64,000 nt of DNA, taken from NCBI RefSeq assembly GCF_963676685.1, contig NC_092350.1, forward strand, positions 3,027,486-3,091,485, read 5' to 3'. The DNA comes from Mytilus edulis. Lineage: Eukaryota; Mollusca; Bivalvia; Mytilida; Mytilidae. Of this stretch, positions 22,759 through 34,389 are shown piece by piece (position 1 is the first letter of the stretch; the number at the start of each line of letters is the position of its first letter). Under the pieces are notes generated by a model, which saw only the letters and a program-made list of their open reading frames with translations, was not told where the DNA came from and did no database searches. A program made the position numbers and the translations under genes.

Positions 22759-24627
22759 TCATAACCACCCACTTCCAACTTGTCTGTTTCTCCTGTCATT
22801 TAAGTTTCTATCTAATCTGTTTCTTCTATCAAAATTTGTATCCTGTCTGTTTCTAAATCTACCACCTAAATTCGTGTTTTGTCTTTCATTAAAGAAATCA
22901 CTACCTAAACTGTCAACGAATTCTCCGCCTATTCTGTTGTTTAAATTTTGGTTTCTACCTCCACCTAAACTATCAACGAATTGTCCGCCTATTCTGCTGT
23001 TTAAATTTTGGTTTCTACCTCCACCTAAACTATCAACGAATTCTCCGCCTATTCTGCTGTTTATATTTCGGTTTCTGCCCCCATTTTGCCATTGGGAACC
23101 GCCCTGCAATCTATCTAAATTATCTCCCCTGCCTCTGTTGCATATATCAATATCACACCCTCTACACCTCACGCCATGTTCAAATCCAAATGTTTCTTGT
23201 ATACACTCTGGTGGTATTATCTGAAGAGTACATCCTACATCACAGTCAGGTAGTCTCTTACTTGGTAACACGACAGGTTCTTTAGGTATATGTACTTGAT
23301 CTGTCGGGAATCCAATATGATCCTTTGCCTTGACCACGTGAGCCCTTTTTGTCTTTTTTTGATAGCCATATGTCCGACCTGAAATGATAAATTAAGAAAA
23401 AAATGTAAGTCAAAATATACATTTACATTTAGTATTACAAGTGTTAATATCTTTAATTTCGTTAATTATAAAAGAAATGGTAGATTCTCGTCAATGCTCT
23501 TCAACTTCGTACTTTATTTGGCCTTTTTTTTTTTTTTAACTTTTTTGGATTCGAGCGTCACTGATGAGTCTTTTGTAGACGAAACGCGCGTCTGACGTAT
23601 ATATAGAATTTAGTCCTGGTATATATCTATGATGAGTTTATGTTCAATGATAAAGCTAGGAACAACGACGATTTCGCGAAGCTTTCGTACGTAGGCATGT
23701 ACATTTGACGCTTGGTCTTCGGTAATATCATCGTATCGGACAGAGGAGTAATAACCCAAAAAAAAAAAAGTTTCAAAAGATGATTAATTTGAAAAACTCA
23801 ATAAATGTAACATTATTGTTAATTTTAGCATATATGTTATTAAGATTTCAAAGTATATTACTTAAGTGTTATACATGTTGAAACAATTGATATGGTGTTT
23901 AAACACAATCAATCATTTATGTTTTGTCTTTTCTTTTCCTCGCAATAAAACATTGCGTTATTGGTCGGACTTTATAAGAGAATACATACATTGACTTGAT
24001 TGTTTCATTATAATTATTCGTTTTTCGAACGTATTCATTATTTATTGATTCATTAATTTCAACACAAATATAAAAAATGAAAGTAATTGAAAAATATTTA
24101 TTAATTTTGAATCCATAAAATTGAGTTTGCACATTCATTAATTAAATCAATTAATATATCACACTTTAAATTGAACTGGGGGAAGAAAAATATCCATGTT
24201 GTAGCCACATTTTTTTTATCGAATACAATTTAAATACAATTGTGGCGCGCTCGTAGAACGAAACATTTCATTTTAATATTTCCGTATAAAAGCGTATAAT
24301 GCATAATCAAAATATAGATTTTATTATTTGTTTTTGATTTTGTCTAATCAACGCAAATTGTCCAATTGTTATTTTGTTCCATTTTTATTTTTTAGTAACT
24401 CATCACATATATCTGAAACTTCTATTTATAGTAGTCTCAGTATGTATTAAAAATTATACAAAAAAATATATTTAACATTTCAAAATCTATTATGTTTTTT
24501 GTTTTTTTTTGTACAAATTATATGAATGAACTTTAAAGCCCGGATTTATATTAACTAAAAAGAAAATCATACCTTGAACTAAATAGAGAGAAACCAAAAT
24601 AAGCACAAAACAAAGAAGAGACTGCAT
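22759..24627 (-). CDS. Gene 2: secreted six-cysteine protein with three 20-residue repeats (224 aa)
   Basis: Exons are 24573-24627 (55 nt) and 22759-23378, with a phase-1 intron of 1194 bp. The signal peptide is MQSLLCFVLILVSLYLVQG. The mature protein begins RTYGYQKKTKR, a basic stretch that could be a processing site. Cysteines are at C64, C68, C77, C90, C93 and C98, in the same spacing as the other members. A GDNLDRLQGGSQW linker leads to three units of GGGRNQNLNSRIGGEFVDSL type (about residues 118-176). A conserved 48-residue tail follows, rich in Asn, Asp and Arg (FDRRNRLDRN, ending RQVGSGWL). The sequence is very basic and low in complexity, so probably disordered outside the cysteine module. 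The intron carries an R4 repeat not found in the other paralogs. Function unknown. A secreted matrix protein is the likeliest reading. Confidence 0.88.
23490..23645 (+). repeat. Interspersed repeat R4 in gene 2 intron
   Basis: Contains CGAGCGTCACTGATGAGTCT, GACGAAACGCGCGTCTG and TTTAGTCCTGGTAT. Copies occur at 48310-48440 (inverted) and 50290-50455, and a degraded one may lie near 1800-1890. The introns of genes 3 and 4 lack it at this point, so it inserted after duplication. Confidence 0.75.
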
Positions 24628-24672
24628 GTTCAATGTTTTAAAGTTATGTCCAATCTGCTAAACTTTCCTTCT

Positions 24673-24753
24673 TTTATACCTTATAAAATGTCCGTATTTA
24701 AACTTATTCTACGTTGATTGGATTATATTAGATGAAAATAAAGTGTGACGTCA
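24673..24753 (-). promoter_or_regulatory. Gene 2 promoter: TATA, CCAAT and CRE sites
   Basis: On the minus strand, TATAAA is at 24673-24678 (about -46 from the ATG), CCAAT at 24717-24721 (about -90) and a perfect TGACGTCA palindrome at 24746-24753 (-119). Genes 3 and 4 keep the same spacing to the base. Confidence 0.7.
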
Positions 24754-24759
24754 CGATAT

Positions 24760-25555
24760 TTGACTGATAATGACACCTTAATTGCCCATATGTCATCTTT
24801 ATTACTTTTTATGGACACATTGGGCGAATACGGTATCAAAAATGTGTGTATAGTGACGTTCCATATATATATTTATATATATTTATATAGTAACCTACAA
24901 CATTGGGTGTTCAAAATCAACGTATGCTAGTCGTTTAATGTTTGTTTATTGTCTAAACTATCGTTATGTTTCCCCCGTGTTTTTTGTAAGTTTAAAATGC
25001 GAAACGTTCAAAAGACGGGTTATAAATATAACCTCATATTTACCAAATTACCTTAACATTTAGTGTAAGTTAAACATTGACCAATGAAGTACAATAATGT
25101 TTTTTTCTCGAATCAAATATGTCAATTGGATAAATGTCTAAAGATTTTTCAATAATTGTATGCCTATACACTGGACTATGTCTTCATTCATTGCTATCGA
25201 GGCCCTATGAACTTTGACAACTACTGTTGTTTCTTTAATTTGTGTTCTTGTACTTGTATTGTTGCGTACCTTGAACAGCTTATACAAGAAGCAGTAACAG
25301 TGCTCTTAACAACGAGTAATTTCGTATTGTTTTGAATACATGTTAGTTTATTCCACATTGGCTAGAGTTATAAGGAAGGTATCAGATCTCACAAAACATG
25401 TTTAACCCATTCGCGTTTTTTGCGCATGTCCAAAGCAGGAATCTCTGGTCTTTGTTAGTCTTGTATGTTTTTATTGAAACTTAGGTTCATTTTGATGTTT
25501 CGGAAGTTAGTTTGACATTTATTTTTGCTGAAATACTGCATATTAGTTAGGGTCC
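24760..25555. other. Duplicated upstream flank of gene 2
   Basis: Conserved with 33600-34385 (upstream of gene 3) and, beyond the LINE, with parts of 48080-48830 (upstream of gene 4). It includes a TA-rich microsatellite near 24865-24890 and, at 25385-25470, the CACAAAACATGTTTAACC...CTCTGGTCTTTGTTAGTC tail phrase also found at 54.0-54.1 and 62.0-62.1 kb. No gene. Confidence 0.6.
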
Positions 25556-25559
25556 AGGC

Positions 25560-27150
25560 ATTATCCTTCATCAAAAATTAGTTCATCGAAAATACCTCCT
25601 TATTTCAAAGACCAGTCTGTACCAATCATTTCTTATGCCTATACCAAACCTATTGCAACTCAAATATTCAATTGCAAACACGTTTTGCAGGATCTCAGTA
25701 TTGACGACTACAAGTCTAAACCTCCTAATTGCACTTGTGCTAGTTCCCAATTCACATATAATCCGGCTGGCCACGTTATTACCGGTGACCTCAACATTGT
25801 TAATAACACTTTCCTACGAAATGTGTTATCGATAGGTCCAAAATATCGAGGCCGAAATCGATCAATTGAAATACAACTTTGAAATTTTGATGAATTCAGT
25901 GAAGGATTATGCCAGGAAATGGGCTAAGCGTGAGAAAGAAGACGTAGACACTCTTTGCGAATGGATTAAGGCAGTGAGGTCGTTGATGCAAATCAGAATT
26001 AAGAAACTGAATGGGTCTATCTATGCTCAAGCTACGTCAATCTTTAAAGACCCAAATGTTGCAAAACACTTATCCTACCTTTATGACAAATATGTTGTTG
26101 TCCCCCACAGATAAAGCCCCAAACAACATCGTTTTTATGTGTAAAACTCATTACATTAACTGCTTGATAAACGAATTAGGTATATACTTGGAAACCCAAC
26201 ATATACCCCCATGACACTTACCAAAGAGGAAATCCTAGATAATCATAAATCTTTTCTATGTTCCTTTGGAGTTTCAACCAAAGATGATGAACTGGATCTT
26301 CCATCACCTTATTGGATACCTAAACTGCATACGTGTCCTTACAATCAACGGTATATTGCTGGGTCTTCCAAGTGCTCCACGAAACCTCTAAATTATTAAC
26401 ATCTATGTTATCAGCAACAAAGACGGGCTTCAAAGTTTTTAATAAACTGCCTATTCTAGAGGTGGCGTGAATCAGATGTGGATACTTAAAAATTCCAAAG
26501 ATATTTAGAGTTCATACAATCGTACTCTCTTTCATCTTGTAATAGTATTAAAACATTTGATTTTTCTACACTTTATACAAGTATTCCACATTCCAAACTA
26601 AAAGACAAATTGAAAGAGTTGGTATTGCTTTGTTTCATAAAAGAAAAATGACCAACAAAGATATAAGTATCTTGTCTTAGGAAGAATACATCCTACTTTG
26701 TAAAGGACCACTGTGGTTCAAACAAAAAATTCTCTGGAACTGACATTATCAAGATGCTTGATTTCTTAATTGACAACATATTTGTTACGTTCGGAGGACG
26801 TGTTTTTCAACAGAATTCGGCATTCCAATGGGAACAAATTGTGCCCCTCTTCTTGCCGACTTGTTTCTTTATTATTATGAGGCTGACTTCATACATGAAC
26901 TTCTTAGGAAGAAAGATAAGAAGTAAGCAATATCCTTTAACTCTACTTTCCGCTATATAGATGATGTTCTTTCACTACATAATTCAAAATTTGGTGACTG
27001 TGTCGAACGCATCTATCCAATTGAACTAGAGATAAAGGATACAACAGCCAGGTACAGTTAAGTCGGCCTCATATCTTGACTTACATCTAGAAATTGACAA
27101 TGAGGGTCTATTGAAAACAAAATTTTGAACACCAAATCAATAATTGCGAT
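25560..27150 (+). pseudogene. Penelope-type reverse transcriptase pseudogene, duplication unit B
   Basis: Collinear fragments in shifting frames encode the N-terminal region (DDYKSKPPNCTCASS), DYARKWAKREKEDVDTLCEW and LPSPYWIPKLHTCPYNQRYI (the PKLH motif typical of Penelope-type RTs). A FSTLYTSIPHSKL-type motif A region, a decayed box where intact copies read GMPMGTHCAPLL, and a YRYIDDVLS-like catalytic box near 26940-26980 follow. Many stops and frameshifts separate the pieces. It is the duplicate of 34390-36190, so it inserted before the segmental duplication. No GIY-YIG endonuclease is recognised. Confidence 0.75.
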
Positions 27151-27159
27151 GCTTTCACA

Positions 27160-27780
27160 CATGAGTCTGCTGTCTACTACACACTTGTCAAGTGTGCTTA
27201 CCTTTTAGAAGCCTATTATCTAGGAACCAATGTGAATTTCGTTATTCAATCTTTTAACAATGTGGAAACTTGAGCACGCTGAGTATTAACAACAATGATT
27301 CAGAAAGTAAAAATAGAATTACAACATGAACAGAACAAAAAACCAGCAAAAATAGAATACCAACGAATAAATTATGTCAAAATAAATAAAAATGTACTTA
27401 ATCTACATATAAATTGTAATAAAATTGATTGTAACAAATAGGGAAATTTACTTTGCCGGAAGCTTTTTTATTATTTCAGAATGTTTTGATTGACGTGTAC
27501 TTTTTATAGACACTATAATAAATAAATATGTGAAAAGAAATAATAATATTTTAATGCTTATGATACAAACAAAAACATGGTGTATGCATCTAAAATATAT
27601 CTCACAAAGAATGGAAATATGGTGTTACAGCTCGTAAGGACTATTGGAGGACTGGCTTTGCTAAAGCATTCGCATTCGAAATAACATAAATGATTCCAAT
27701 TATACTGTACATATATGCGTATTTTCAATCAATTTCTCTTCAGTGATGTGCGAGGCCAAACTATTTCTAGAGTTATCACT
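27160..27780. other. Duplicated flank, non-coding
   Basis: Matches 37000-37600 and, less well, 49560-50040, with landmarks TTTGCCGGAAGCTTTTTTAT and GACGTGTACT. No gene is seen. Confidence 0.55.
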
Positions 27781-27788
27781 TATGATAA

Positions 27789-28061
27789 GCACTTGTCTAA
27801 GAGCAAGTGCGTGTTGTACTCGGTATATTATGATATCGCGAATAAACATGCCGTTTTGAGCCTTTGAGCCTCCTTATTATTCAAACTTTGTTTTAGAAAC
27901 AGATTTAGAAATCAATCCTCTAGTGGACTACATGTCCCCTCTCTAATCCGATTGTATCAACAACCAAGAAGCCAGTACATCGGCACTGGCATAACAATAC
28001 AGATAGTGATGTGATATCATAATATACCAGGTACAATACACACTGGCTCCTAGACAAGTGC
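27789..28061. mobile_element. Inverted-repeat (foldback-like) element
   Basis: Arms at 27789-27837 and 28013-28061 are each 49 bp, inverted, and match at all but a handful of positions (ends GCACTTGTCTA and TATATTATGATATC). A 175-bp spacer separates them. An older copy with both arms lies at about 50700-50995. At about 37625-37680 only the left arm remains. No transposase is encoded. Confidence 0.75.
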
Positions 28062-28064
28062 TAA

Positions 28065-28610
28065 TAAAAAGTCAAAGTTCTGGAAAAATTGGAAAAAACA
28101 AGTATTATATCTTAACATTTCAAGAGTGCAAACACTACGAACATATCAAATCGATTATTTAACGTGGAATGGCCATACATTTCTACATTATTAACGACTA
28201 GTATTGCAATTACAGCAGCTATAATGATATCACTGTTTAATGGTTGAGATGTACATTTTGACAATTAATACCTCTGCATTGTTGCAACAAAATCAAAATA
28301 ACAAAAATACAAAACTCCGTTGAAAATCCATAATGGTAAGTTGGTCATGAAATGGCAAAATCAAAACCTCGAACACAATAACCGCATGGATAACAACTGT
28401 CATATTCCTGACATGCTTTGATGAAGACATTTTCTGGTGTAGAAAACGCAAAAAACGTCAAAATATTTAAAATTCATACATGGATACAAACGTTTTAAAA
28501 GAAAAGAAACATCTCTTTATAACATGCATGCGTCCTTATTGCTTCTCTTGGTTATCAGGACCACTCGAAGCCGAATGTTTGAATATTTTTCAATTGATTT
28601 CTATAGTCCT
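28065..28610. other. Intergenic sequence present only in unit B
   Basis: Includes a short inverted M2 fragment near 28370-28440. The corresponding interval is deleted between units C and D (junction near 37680). No gene. Confidence 0.5.
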
Positions 28611-28619
28611 TTCTTGATT

Positions 28620-28960
28620 TGAAATGTTACACAACTGTCGCAGGTTTAAGGGGGATCCCGCGAACATGTTTAACCCCGCCACATTCTGTATGCATTTGAC
28701 TGTCCCAAGTCAGGATCATGTAAGTCAGTGGTTGTCGTTTATTGATGTATTAAATAATTTTTTTCGTAAAGCTTTTGGACATAAAAGGACGTTACATTTC
28801 TTGTTTGATTTGTTTTACATTTGTCATTTTATAGATAATAATGCGTAATTGGCTTTGCTCAATGTTGAAGGCCTTATTGTGACCTATAGTTGTTAATTTC
28901 TATTTCATTTGGTCTCTTGTGGAGAGTTGTCTCATTTGCAGTTATACCACATCATATTTT
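28620..28960 (+). repeat. Interspersed repeat M1, long copy opening unit C
   Basis: GTTACACAACTGTCGCAGGT to TTATACCACATCATA. Nearly identical to 37708-38045, as expected for a duplicated copy. Confidence 0.8.
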
Positions 28961-28964
28961 TTAA

Positions 28965-29630
28965 ATCAAAGTAAATATTGTCCGTCAACAGTGACAAAAT
29001 GTTCGGCGGACACTATTTCATGGGGGACATTTTGAAATCCTACAAATGAACCTTATGCCCAGTTTGAGTACTTGCTTTTCATGTATTTAGTTTTGGTGAT
29101 ATATTTGTGATTTGTCTCATGCTTAGTTCGTTTCTGTGTGTGTTACATTTTAATATTGTGTCGTTGATCTCCTCTTATATTTAATGTGTTTCCCTCAGTT
29201 TTAGTTTGTAACCCGGAATTGTTATTTTCAATCGATTTATGAGTTTCGAACAGCGGTATACTACTGTTGCCTTTATTTGCCTACAAACCACTTCATAAAA
29301 AATCTTTAAAGAAAGTATGTGGATGTATATGTGTGTGTCGTTGGGTTAATGTCTATTTCGTTTAAACCTAATCTAATTGTCATAAACAAATAAATTTACC
29401 CATGTACTCAAATTGAAGACTTTAAACATCTAGGCAATCTTGGCACTTTAAAACTTGTTATGCGGTATGAGGTTTAATTCATTGTTGAAGGCTTTAGGAT
29501 GACCTACAATTATTATCTTTTCGTCATTCAGTCTATGGTGGAAAATTCTTTATTTGCAATATTACCCAATCTGATTGATTTTATAACAAAACCCAATAAG
29601 CAAGAAATAGATCTTTACCCGTTTATTGAT
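28965..29630. other. Duplicated 3' flank of gene 3
   Basis: Matches 22245-22675 and 38045-38430. A segment near 29060-29280 (TTCATGTATTTAGTTTTGG to GTTGCCTTTATTTGCC) is extra relative to the other units and looks like a separate repeat insertion. No gene. Confidence 0.5.
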
Positions 29631-29631
29631 T

Positions 29632-29637
29632 ATATAA
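29632..29637 (-). terminator. Polyadenylation signal, gene 3
   Basis: AATAAA on the minus strand, in the same context (GATAAT/ATAATCAATAAACGGG) as gene 2. Confidence 0.65.
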
Positions 29638-29705
29638 AAATTGTACAACAAAATACTCTGGATTTCTAAATGTTTTTACAAAATACTCAAATCGTCACCA
29701 CGTGA

Positions 29706-32700
29706 TCATAACCACCCACTTCCAACTTGTCTGTTTCTCCTGTCATTTAAGTTTATATCTAATCTGTTTCTTCTATCAAAATTGGTATCCTGTCTGTTTC
29801 TAAATCTACCACCTAAATTCATGTTTTGTCTTTCGTTAAAGAAATCACTACCTAAACTGTCAACGAATTCTCCGCCTATTCTGCTGTTTAAATTTTGGTT
29901 TCTACCTCCACCTAAACTATCAACGAATTCTCCGCCTATTCTGCTGTTTAAATTTTGGTTTCTACCTCCACCTAAACTATCAACGAATTCTCCGCCTATT
30001 CTGCTGTTTAAATTTTGGTTTCTACCTTCACCTAAACTATCAACGAATTGTCCGCCTATTCTGTTGTTTAAATTTTGGTTTCTACCTCCACCTAAACTAT
30101 CAACGAATTCTCCGCCTATTCTGCTGTTTATATTTCGGTTTCTGCCTCTATTTTGCCACTGGGAACTACCCTGCAATCTATTTAAATTATCTCCCCTTCC
30201 TCTATTGCAAATATTAACATCACACCCTCTACACTTCACGCCATGTTCAAATCCAAATGTTTCTTGTATACACTCTGGTGGTATTATCTGAAGAGTACAT
30301 CCTACATCACAGTCAGGTAGTCTCTTACTTGGAAACACGACATGTTCTTTGGGTTTATGTACTTGATCTGTCGGGAATCCAATTGGATCCTTTGCCTTAA
30401 CCACGTGATCCCTTTTTATCTTTTTTTGATAACCATATGTCCGACCTGAAACGATAAATCGAGAAAAGAATGTAATTCAAAATAAATTTACATTTGCATG
30501 TAGTTATACACGTTTTATCTTTAAGGGCATACGATACAGTTACAGGGGAGGTAATGACGTTGCTAACATAAAATGTTATTTTCGCGACGTCAAACTGTGA
30601 CATATCGGGAAAAGATGCATTTTTTGACTGATTTTTATCATTCAAACTGATTTAATTTGAAAACGAGTGCATGGACCCCTATTTTTTAAAACGACATTTT
30701 GTTTCATTTTGCAGGGAGATTATGTGAACCAAATTTTATAAAACTGTAAATAGTGCAATTTTTTTAATGTTAATAAATATACAGCAAAACTTTCATTTTT
30801 TTCTCAATTCATGACCATTTGATAGATATGAGTTATTTCTGAATAAAAAATGCATAAATTGATTGCACTGCCGGGTATTTCAGGTTGAAGTGATTTGTCA
30901 GTGTTTGTTGGAGGAGGGGGGAGATCTGGTAGGACTGTAACTGTCTGCATGTCAGAATCATCAGAATCATACATTTGAGATTGAAAAAGTTGCAGAAGTT
31001 CTTCTGTTACTGCAGGAGGGGAGGAAGAAATTACTGGTTCTTTTGGTACCTCATGAGGATCAATTAGAACGTCAAATCTGTATCTGGCTTCAGTGATAAT
31101 TTTCCCATCATTTAGTTTGATTTCCCATAACGGGAACCCAAAGTTTTTATTTTCAGCTAGTATAACACCCTCTTCACCCGAGATAAGTCTAACTCTTTTT
31201 CCCCTTTCTAGAACTTCGTTCAGAGACATCTTTTTATTATGTAATTATTTAGCAGACGATGCGATCGCGATTTTGTTTACACGTAACCAAGGAGTTTTAC
31301 GAGTTTAAAGCAGGCTAAGTCCGAAAAGTTTGAAGGTAAATTGTTTTATTCTGAGAAGTGTCTCCAAACAAGGTGCACCAAATATTTAATGCAGACAGAG
31401 AAAAAAGTAGTCCCGGCAGAAATATTGACCAATCAGGTGCCGAGAACAGATTTTTCACTAGTGAAAATAAATTTGTCTCACACCGGTCAGGAAATGTGAA
31501 AATAGCACAAAAATTAGAGAAGGGTTATTTCTGAATAAAAAATGCATACATTTTTAGAATACTTATAAAATACAGAAATGACAAATTATTTAACGAAAAA
31601 CTATTTGTGTTTATCTTTTGAAACAAAAAAGTTATGGCTTTCTTTCGAAAGGGAAAATACGGCCACAAATCCGAATTTTTAGCAAATATACCAGATTTCG
31701 ACCTCATTTAACTCAAAAAGTAGCACATGAAGGTATATTTTTTTATTACATATTTGATTTAATCAGGCAAACAATAGCCTATATGGAAATTTTCATCAAA
31801 CTGTAAATACGGGATCAAAACTGTATCGTATGCCCTTAATTTCTCTAATTTTAAAAGAAACGACAATCAAGCTAGTATGACCCGACAATTGTTCGTTCAA
31901 AGTTCACATTTAGGATTTTGTATATTTCTTTAATCTATGCTTTTTATTATTATTCCGAGTCCTTATTGCGTTTTAATAATTTATTAGTTTATTGTATTTT
32001 ACGCTATTCAAAAGTTACTTGTATTTTACACTTAACTATAATCCTTTCATTTAGATCAATTATCAAAGATTTATATCCGTCTTTAAGATAAAAGGTTTTG
32101 TGATAAAGAATATAGATAATTTGACACTAAGTGATAAATGCCGAAAGCTATTCTTGACAAACTGATACGAACCATGTTTTAATTCGTAATCCCCGCTTTC
32201 GGCAAAACGCGAATTAATATTATTTAATAAAAAGATATTTGATTGGTTCATTTTCCGTATGTCAATCAGTCTTTTGAATTTGTATTTTATATTTGTTTGT
32301 ATGTTGTTATTCAGTTATGTTTTAATATTTGAAATATATGGATGTGAAATAAATATGTAAACTTTCCAGCGACTTGGACTTTATCTCAACTACCGCTAGT
32401 TTCCCAGAAACTAACTAATATGACAGAGGTGACCAACAACCTGGTCATACTAGGAACAACCACGACGTCGCCAAGCTTTATTACGTAAGCATTTTCATTT
32501 GAAACTTCGTCGACGATAGTCGCACCATATCGGAGAGAAGAGTAATAACCAAATAAATCGTTTCAAAATTTTGAAAAACTCAATATATGTAACATTATTG
32601 CCTTTGCCATGTGATTATGGACTTTCCGAATTGATTTTCCTCTAAGTTCAGTATTTTTGTGATTTTACTTTTTTTTCAGCATACATGCTTTTAAGATTTC

Positions 32701-33467
32701 AAAGTATTTTATTTATTGTTATCTTTTGCAACAATTGGCAGGTTGTTTAAACACAATCAATCATTTGTGTTTTGTCTTTTCTTTTCCTCGCAATAAAACA
32801 TCTTGTTATTGATCGTATTTTATAAAAATACATACATTGACTTGATTGTTTTATTATAATTATTCGTTTTCCGAATTCATTATTTATTGATTCATTAATT
32901 TCAACACAAATATCACAAATGAAAGTAATTGAAAAATATTTATTAATTTTGAATTCATAAAATTGAGTTTGCACATTCATTAATTAAATCAACTAATAGA
33001 TCACACTTTAAATTGAACTGGGGGAAGAAAAATATCCATGTTGTAGCCACATTTTTTTATCGAATACAATTTAAATACAATTGTGGCCCGCTCGTAGAAC
33101 GAAACATTTCATTTTAATATTTCCGTATAAAAGCGTATAATGCATAATCAAAATATAGATTTTATTATTTGTTTTTTGATTTTGTCTAATCAACGCACAT
33201 TGTCCAATTGTTCTTTTGTTCCATTTTTTATTTTTTAGTTACTCATCACATATATCTGAAACTTCTATTTATAGTAGTCTCAGTATGTATTAAAAATTAT
33301 ACAAAAAAATATATTTAACATTTCAAAATCTATTATGTTTTGTTTTTTTTCTACAAATTATATGAATGAACTTTAAAGCCCGGATTTATATTAACTAAAA
33401 AGAAAATCATACCTTGAACTAAATAGAGAGAAACCAAAATAAGCACAAAACAAAGAAGAGACTGCAT
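29706..33467 (-). CDS. Gene 3: secreted six-cysteine protein with five 20-residue repeats (264 aa)
   Basis: Exons are 33413-33467 (55 nt) and 29706-30445. The phase-1 intron is long (2967 bp) because a piggyBac-like element and other sequence entered it. The signal peptide is the same as in gene 2. Cysteines fall at C64, C68, C77, C90, C93 and C98 (HGVKCRGCDVNIC here). Five repeat units occupy about residues 118-216, each 20 residues except the first (19), and the shared 48-residue tail ends the protein. Differences from genes 2 and 4 are scattered (KIKRDHVV for KTKRAHVV, KPKEHVVF for IPKEPVVL), with no stop or frameshift, so it looks functional. The TATA box carries one change. It lies between genes 2 and 4 on the same strand in a tandem duplication. 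Confidence 0.87.
30525..31835. mobile_element. piggyBac-like element in gene 3 intron
   Basis: A 1311-bp element bounded by perfect 17-bp inverted termini GGGCATACGATACAGTT. TTAA lies directly outside both ends (30521-30524 and 31836-31839). The equivalent place in gene 2's intron reads ATCTTTAATTTCGTTAAT, with a single TTAA, and gene 4's intron also lacks the element. TTAA target use with GGG/CCC termini is the hallmark of piggyBac. No transposase catalytic domain is present, only one 141-codon frame, so it is non-autonomous or internally deleted. Confidence 0.92.
30804..31229 (-). CDS. 141-aa hypothetical protein carried by the piggyBac-like element
   Basis: An ATG-initiated frame, not recognised. 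The first 60 residues (MSLNEVLERGKRVRLISGEE, LWEIKLNDGKIITEARYRF) look like a small beta-rich, SH3-like fold. An acidic and proline-rich segment follows (QSQMYDSDDSDMQT, PDLPPPPTNTD). The C-terminal 25 residues read like intron or UTR sequence, so the true end may be a splice site near EIPG. An acidic DSDDSD stretch is common in the N-terminal part of piggyBac transposases. The frame could therefore be the remnant first part of a transposase, or a captured host exon. There is no evidence of expression. Confidence 0.45.
   Translation of the reverse strand: MSLNEVLERGKRVRLISGEEGVILAENKNFGFPLWEIKLNDGKIITEARYRFDVLIDPHEVPKEPVISSSPPAVTEELLQLFQSQMYDSDDSDMQTVTVLPDLPPPPTNTDKSLQPEIPGSAINLCIFYSEITHIYQMVMN
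31840..33410. other. Remainder of gene 3 intron 1
   Basis: Past about 32430 it is collinear with the introns of genes 2 and 4 (CTAGGAACAAC, ACGACGTCGC, AATTGAACTGGGG). The stretch 31900-32420 is unique to gene 3. An M2 fragment lies at 32600-32680. Nothing coding is seen. Confidence 0.5.
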
Positions 33468-33512
33468 GTTCAATGTTTTAAAGTTATGTCCAATCTGCTA
33501 AACTTTCCTTCT

Positions 33513-33593
33513 GTTATACCTTATAAAATGTCCGTATTTAAACTTATTCTACGTTGATTGGATTATATTAGATGAAAATAAAGTGTGACGTCA
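33513..33593 (-). promoter_or_regulatory. Gene 3 promoter: CCAAT and CRE intact, TATA altered
   Basis: TGACGTCA at 33586-33593 and CCAAT in the same position as in gene 2. The TATA box reads TATAAC (33513-33518) instead of TATAAA. A second TTATAA overlaps 33521-33526. Confidence 0.65.
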
Positions 33594-33599
33594 CGATAT

Positions 33600-34385
33600 T
33601 TGACTGATAATGACACCTTAATTGCCCATATGTCATCTTTATTATTATATTTTATGGACACATTGGGCAAATACGGTATCAAAGATGTGTGTAGAGTGAC
33701 GTTCCATATATATATATATATATATAGTAACCTACAACATTGGGTGTTCAAAATCAACGTATGCCAGTCGTTTAATGTTTGTTTATTGTCTAAACTATCG
33801 TTATGTTTCCCCTGTGTTTTTTGTAAGTTTAAAATGCGAAACGTTCAAAAGACGGGTTATAAATATAACCTCCTATTTACAAAATTACCTTAATATTTAG
33901 TGTAAGTTAAACATTGACCAATGAAACACAATAATGTTTTTTCTCGAATCAAATATGTCAATTGGATAAATGTCTAAAGGTTTTTCAATAATTGTATGCC
34001 TATACACTGGACTATGTCTTCATTCATTGCTATCGAGGCCCTATGAAATATGACAACTACTGTTGTTTCTTTAATTTGTGTTCTTGTACTTCTATTGTTG
34101 CGTACCTTGAACAGCTTATACAAGAAGCAGTAACAGTTCTCTTAACAACGAGCAATTTCGTATTGTTTTAAATACATGTTAGTTTATTCCACATTTGCTA
34201 GAGTTATAAGGAAGGTATCAGATCTCACAAAACATGTTTAACCAAGCCGCGTTTTTTGCGCATGTCCAAAGCAGGAACCTCTGGTCTTTGTTAGTCTTGT
34301 ATGTTTTTATTGAAACTTAGGTTCATTTTGATGTTTCGAAGGTTAGTATGACATTTCTTTTTGCTGAAATACTACATATTATTTA
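33600..34385. other. Duplicated upstream flank of gene 3
   Basis: Nearly identical to 24760-25555, including a longer (TA)n run near 33706-33726. No gene. Confidence 0.6.
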
Positions 34386-34389
34386 GGGT

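Noticed and set aside
22724-23224. Long plus-strand frame (166 codons) opposite gene 2, with similar ones opposite genes 1, 3 and 5
   Set aside because: They mirror the repeat-coding exons on the minus strand. The minus strand has matched splice sites, signal-peptide exons and conserved cysteines.
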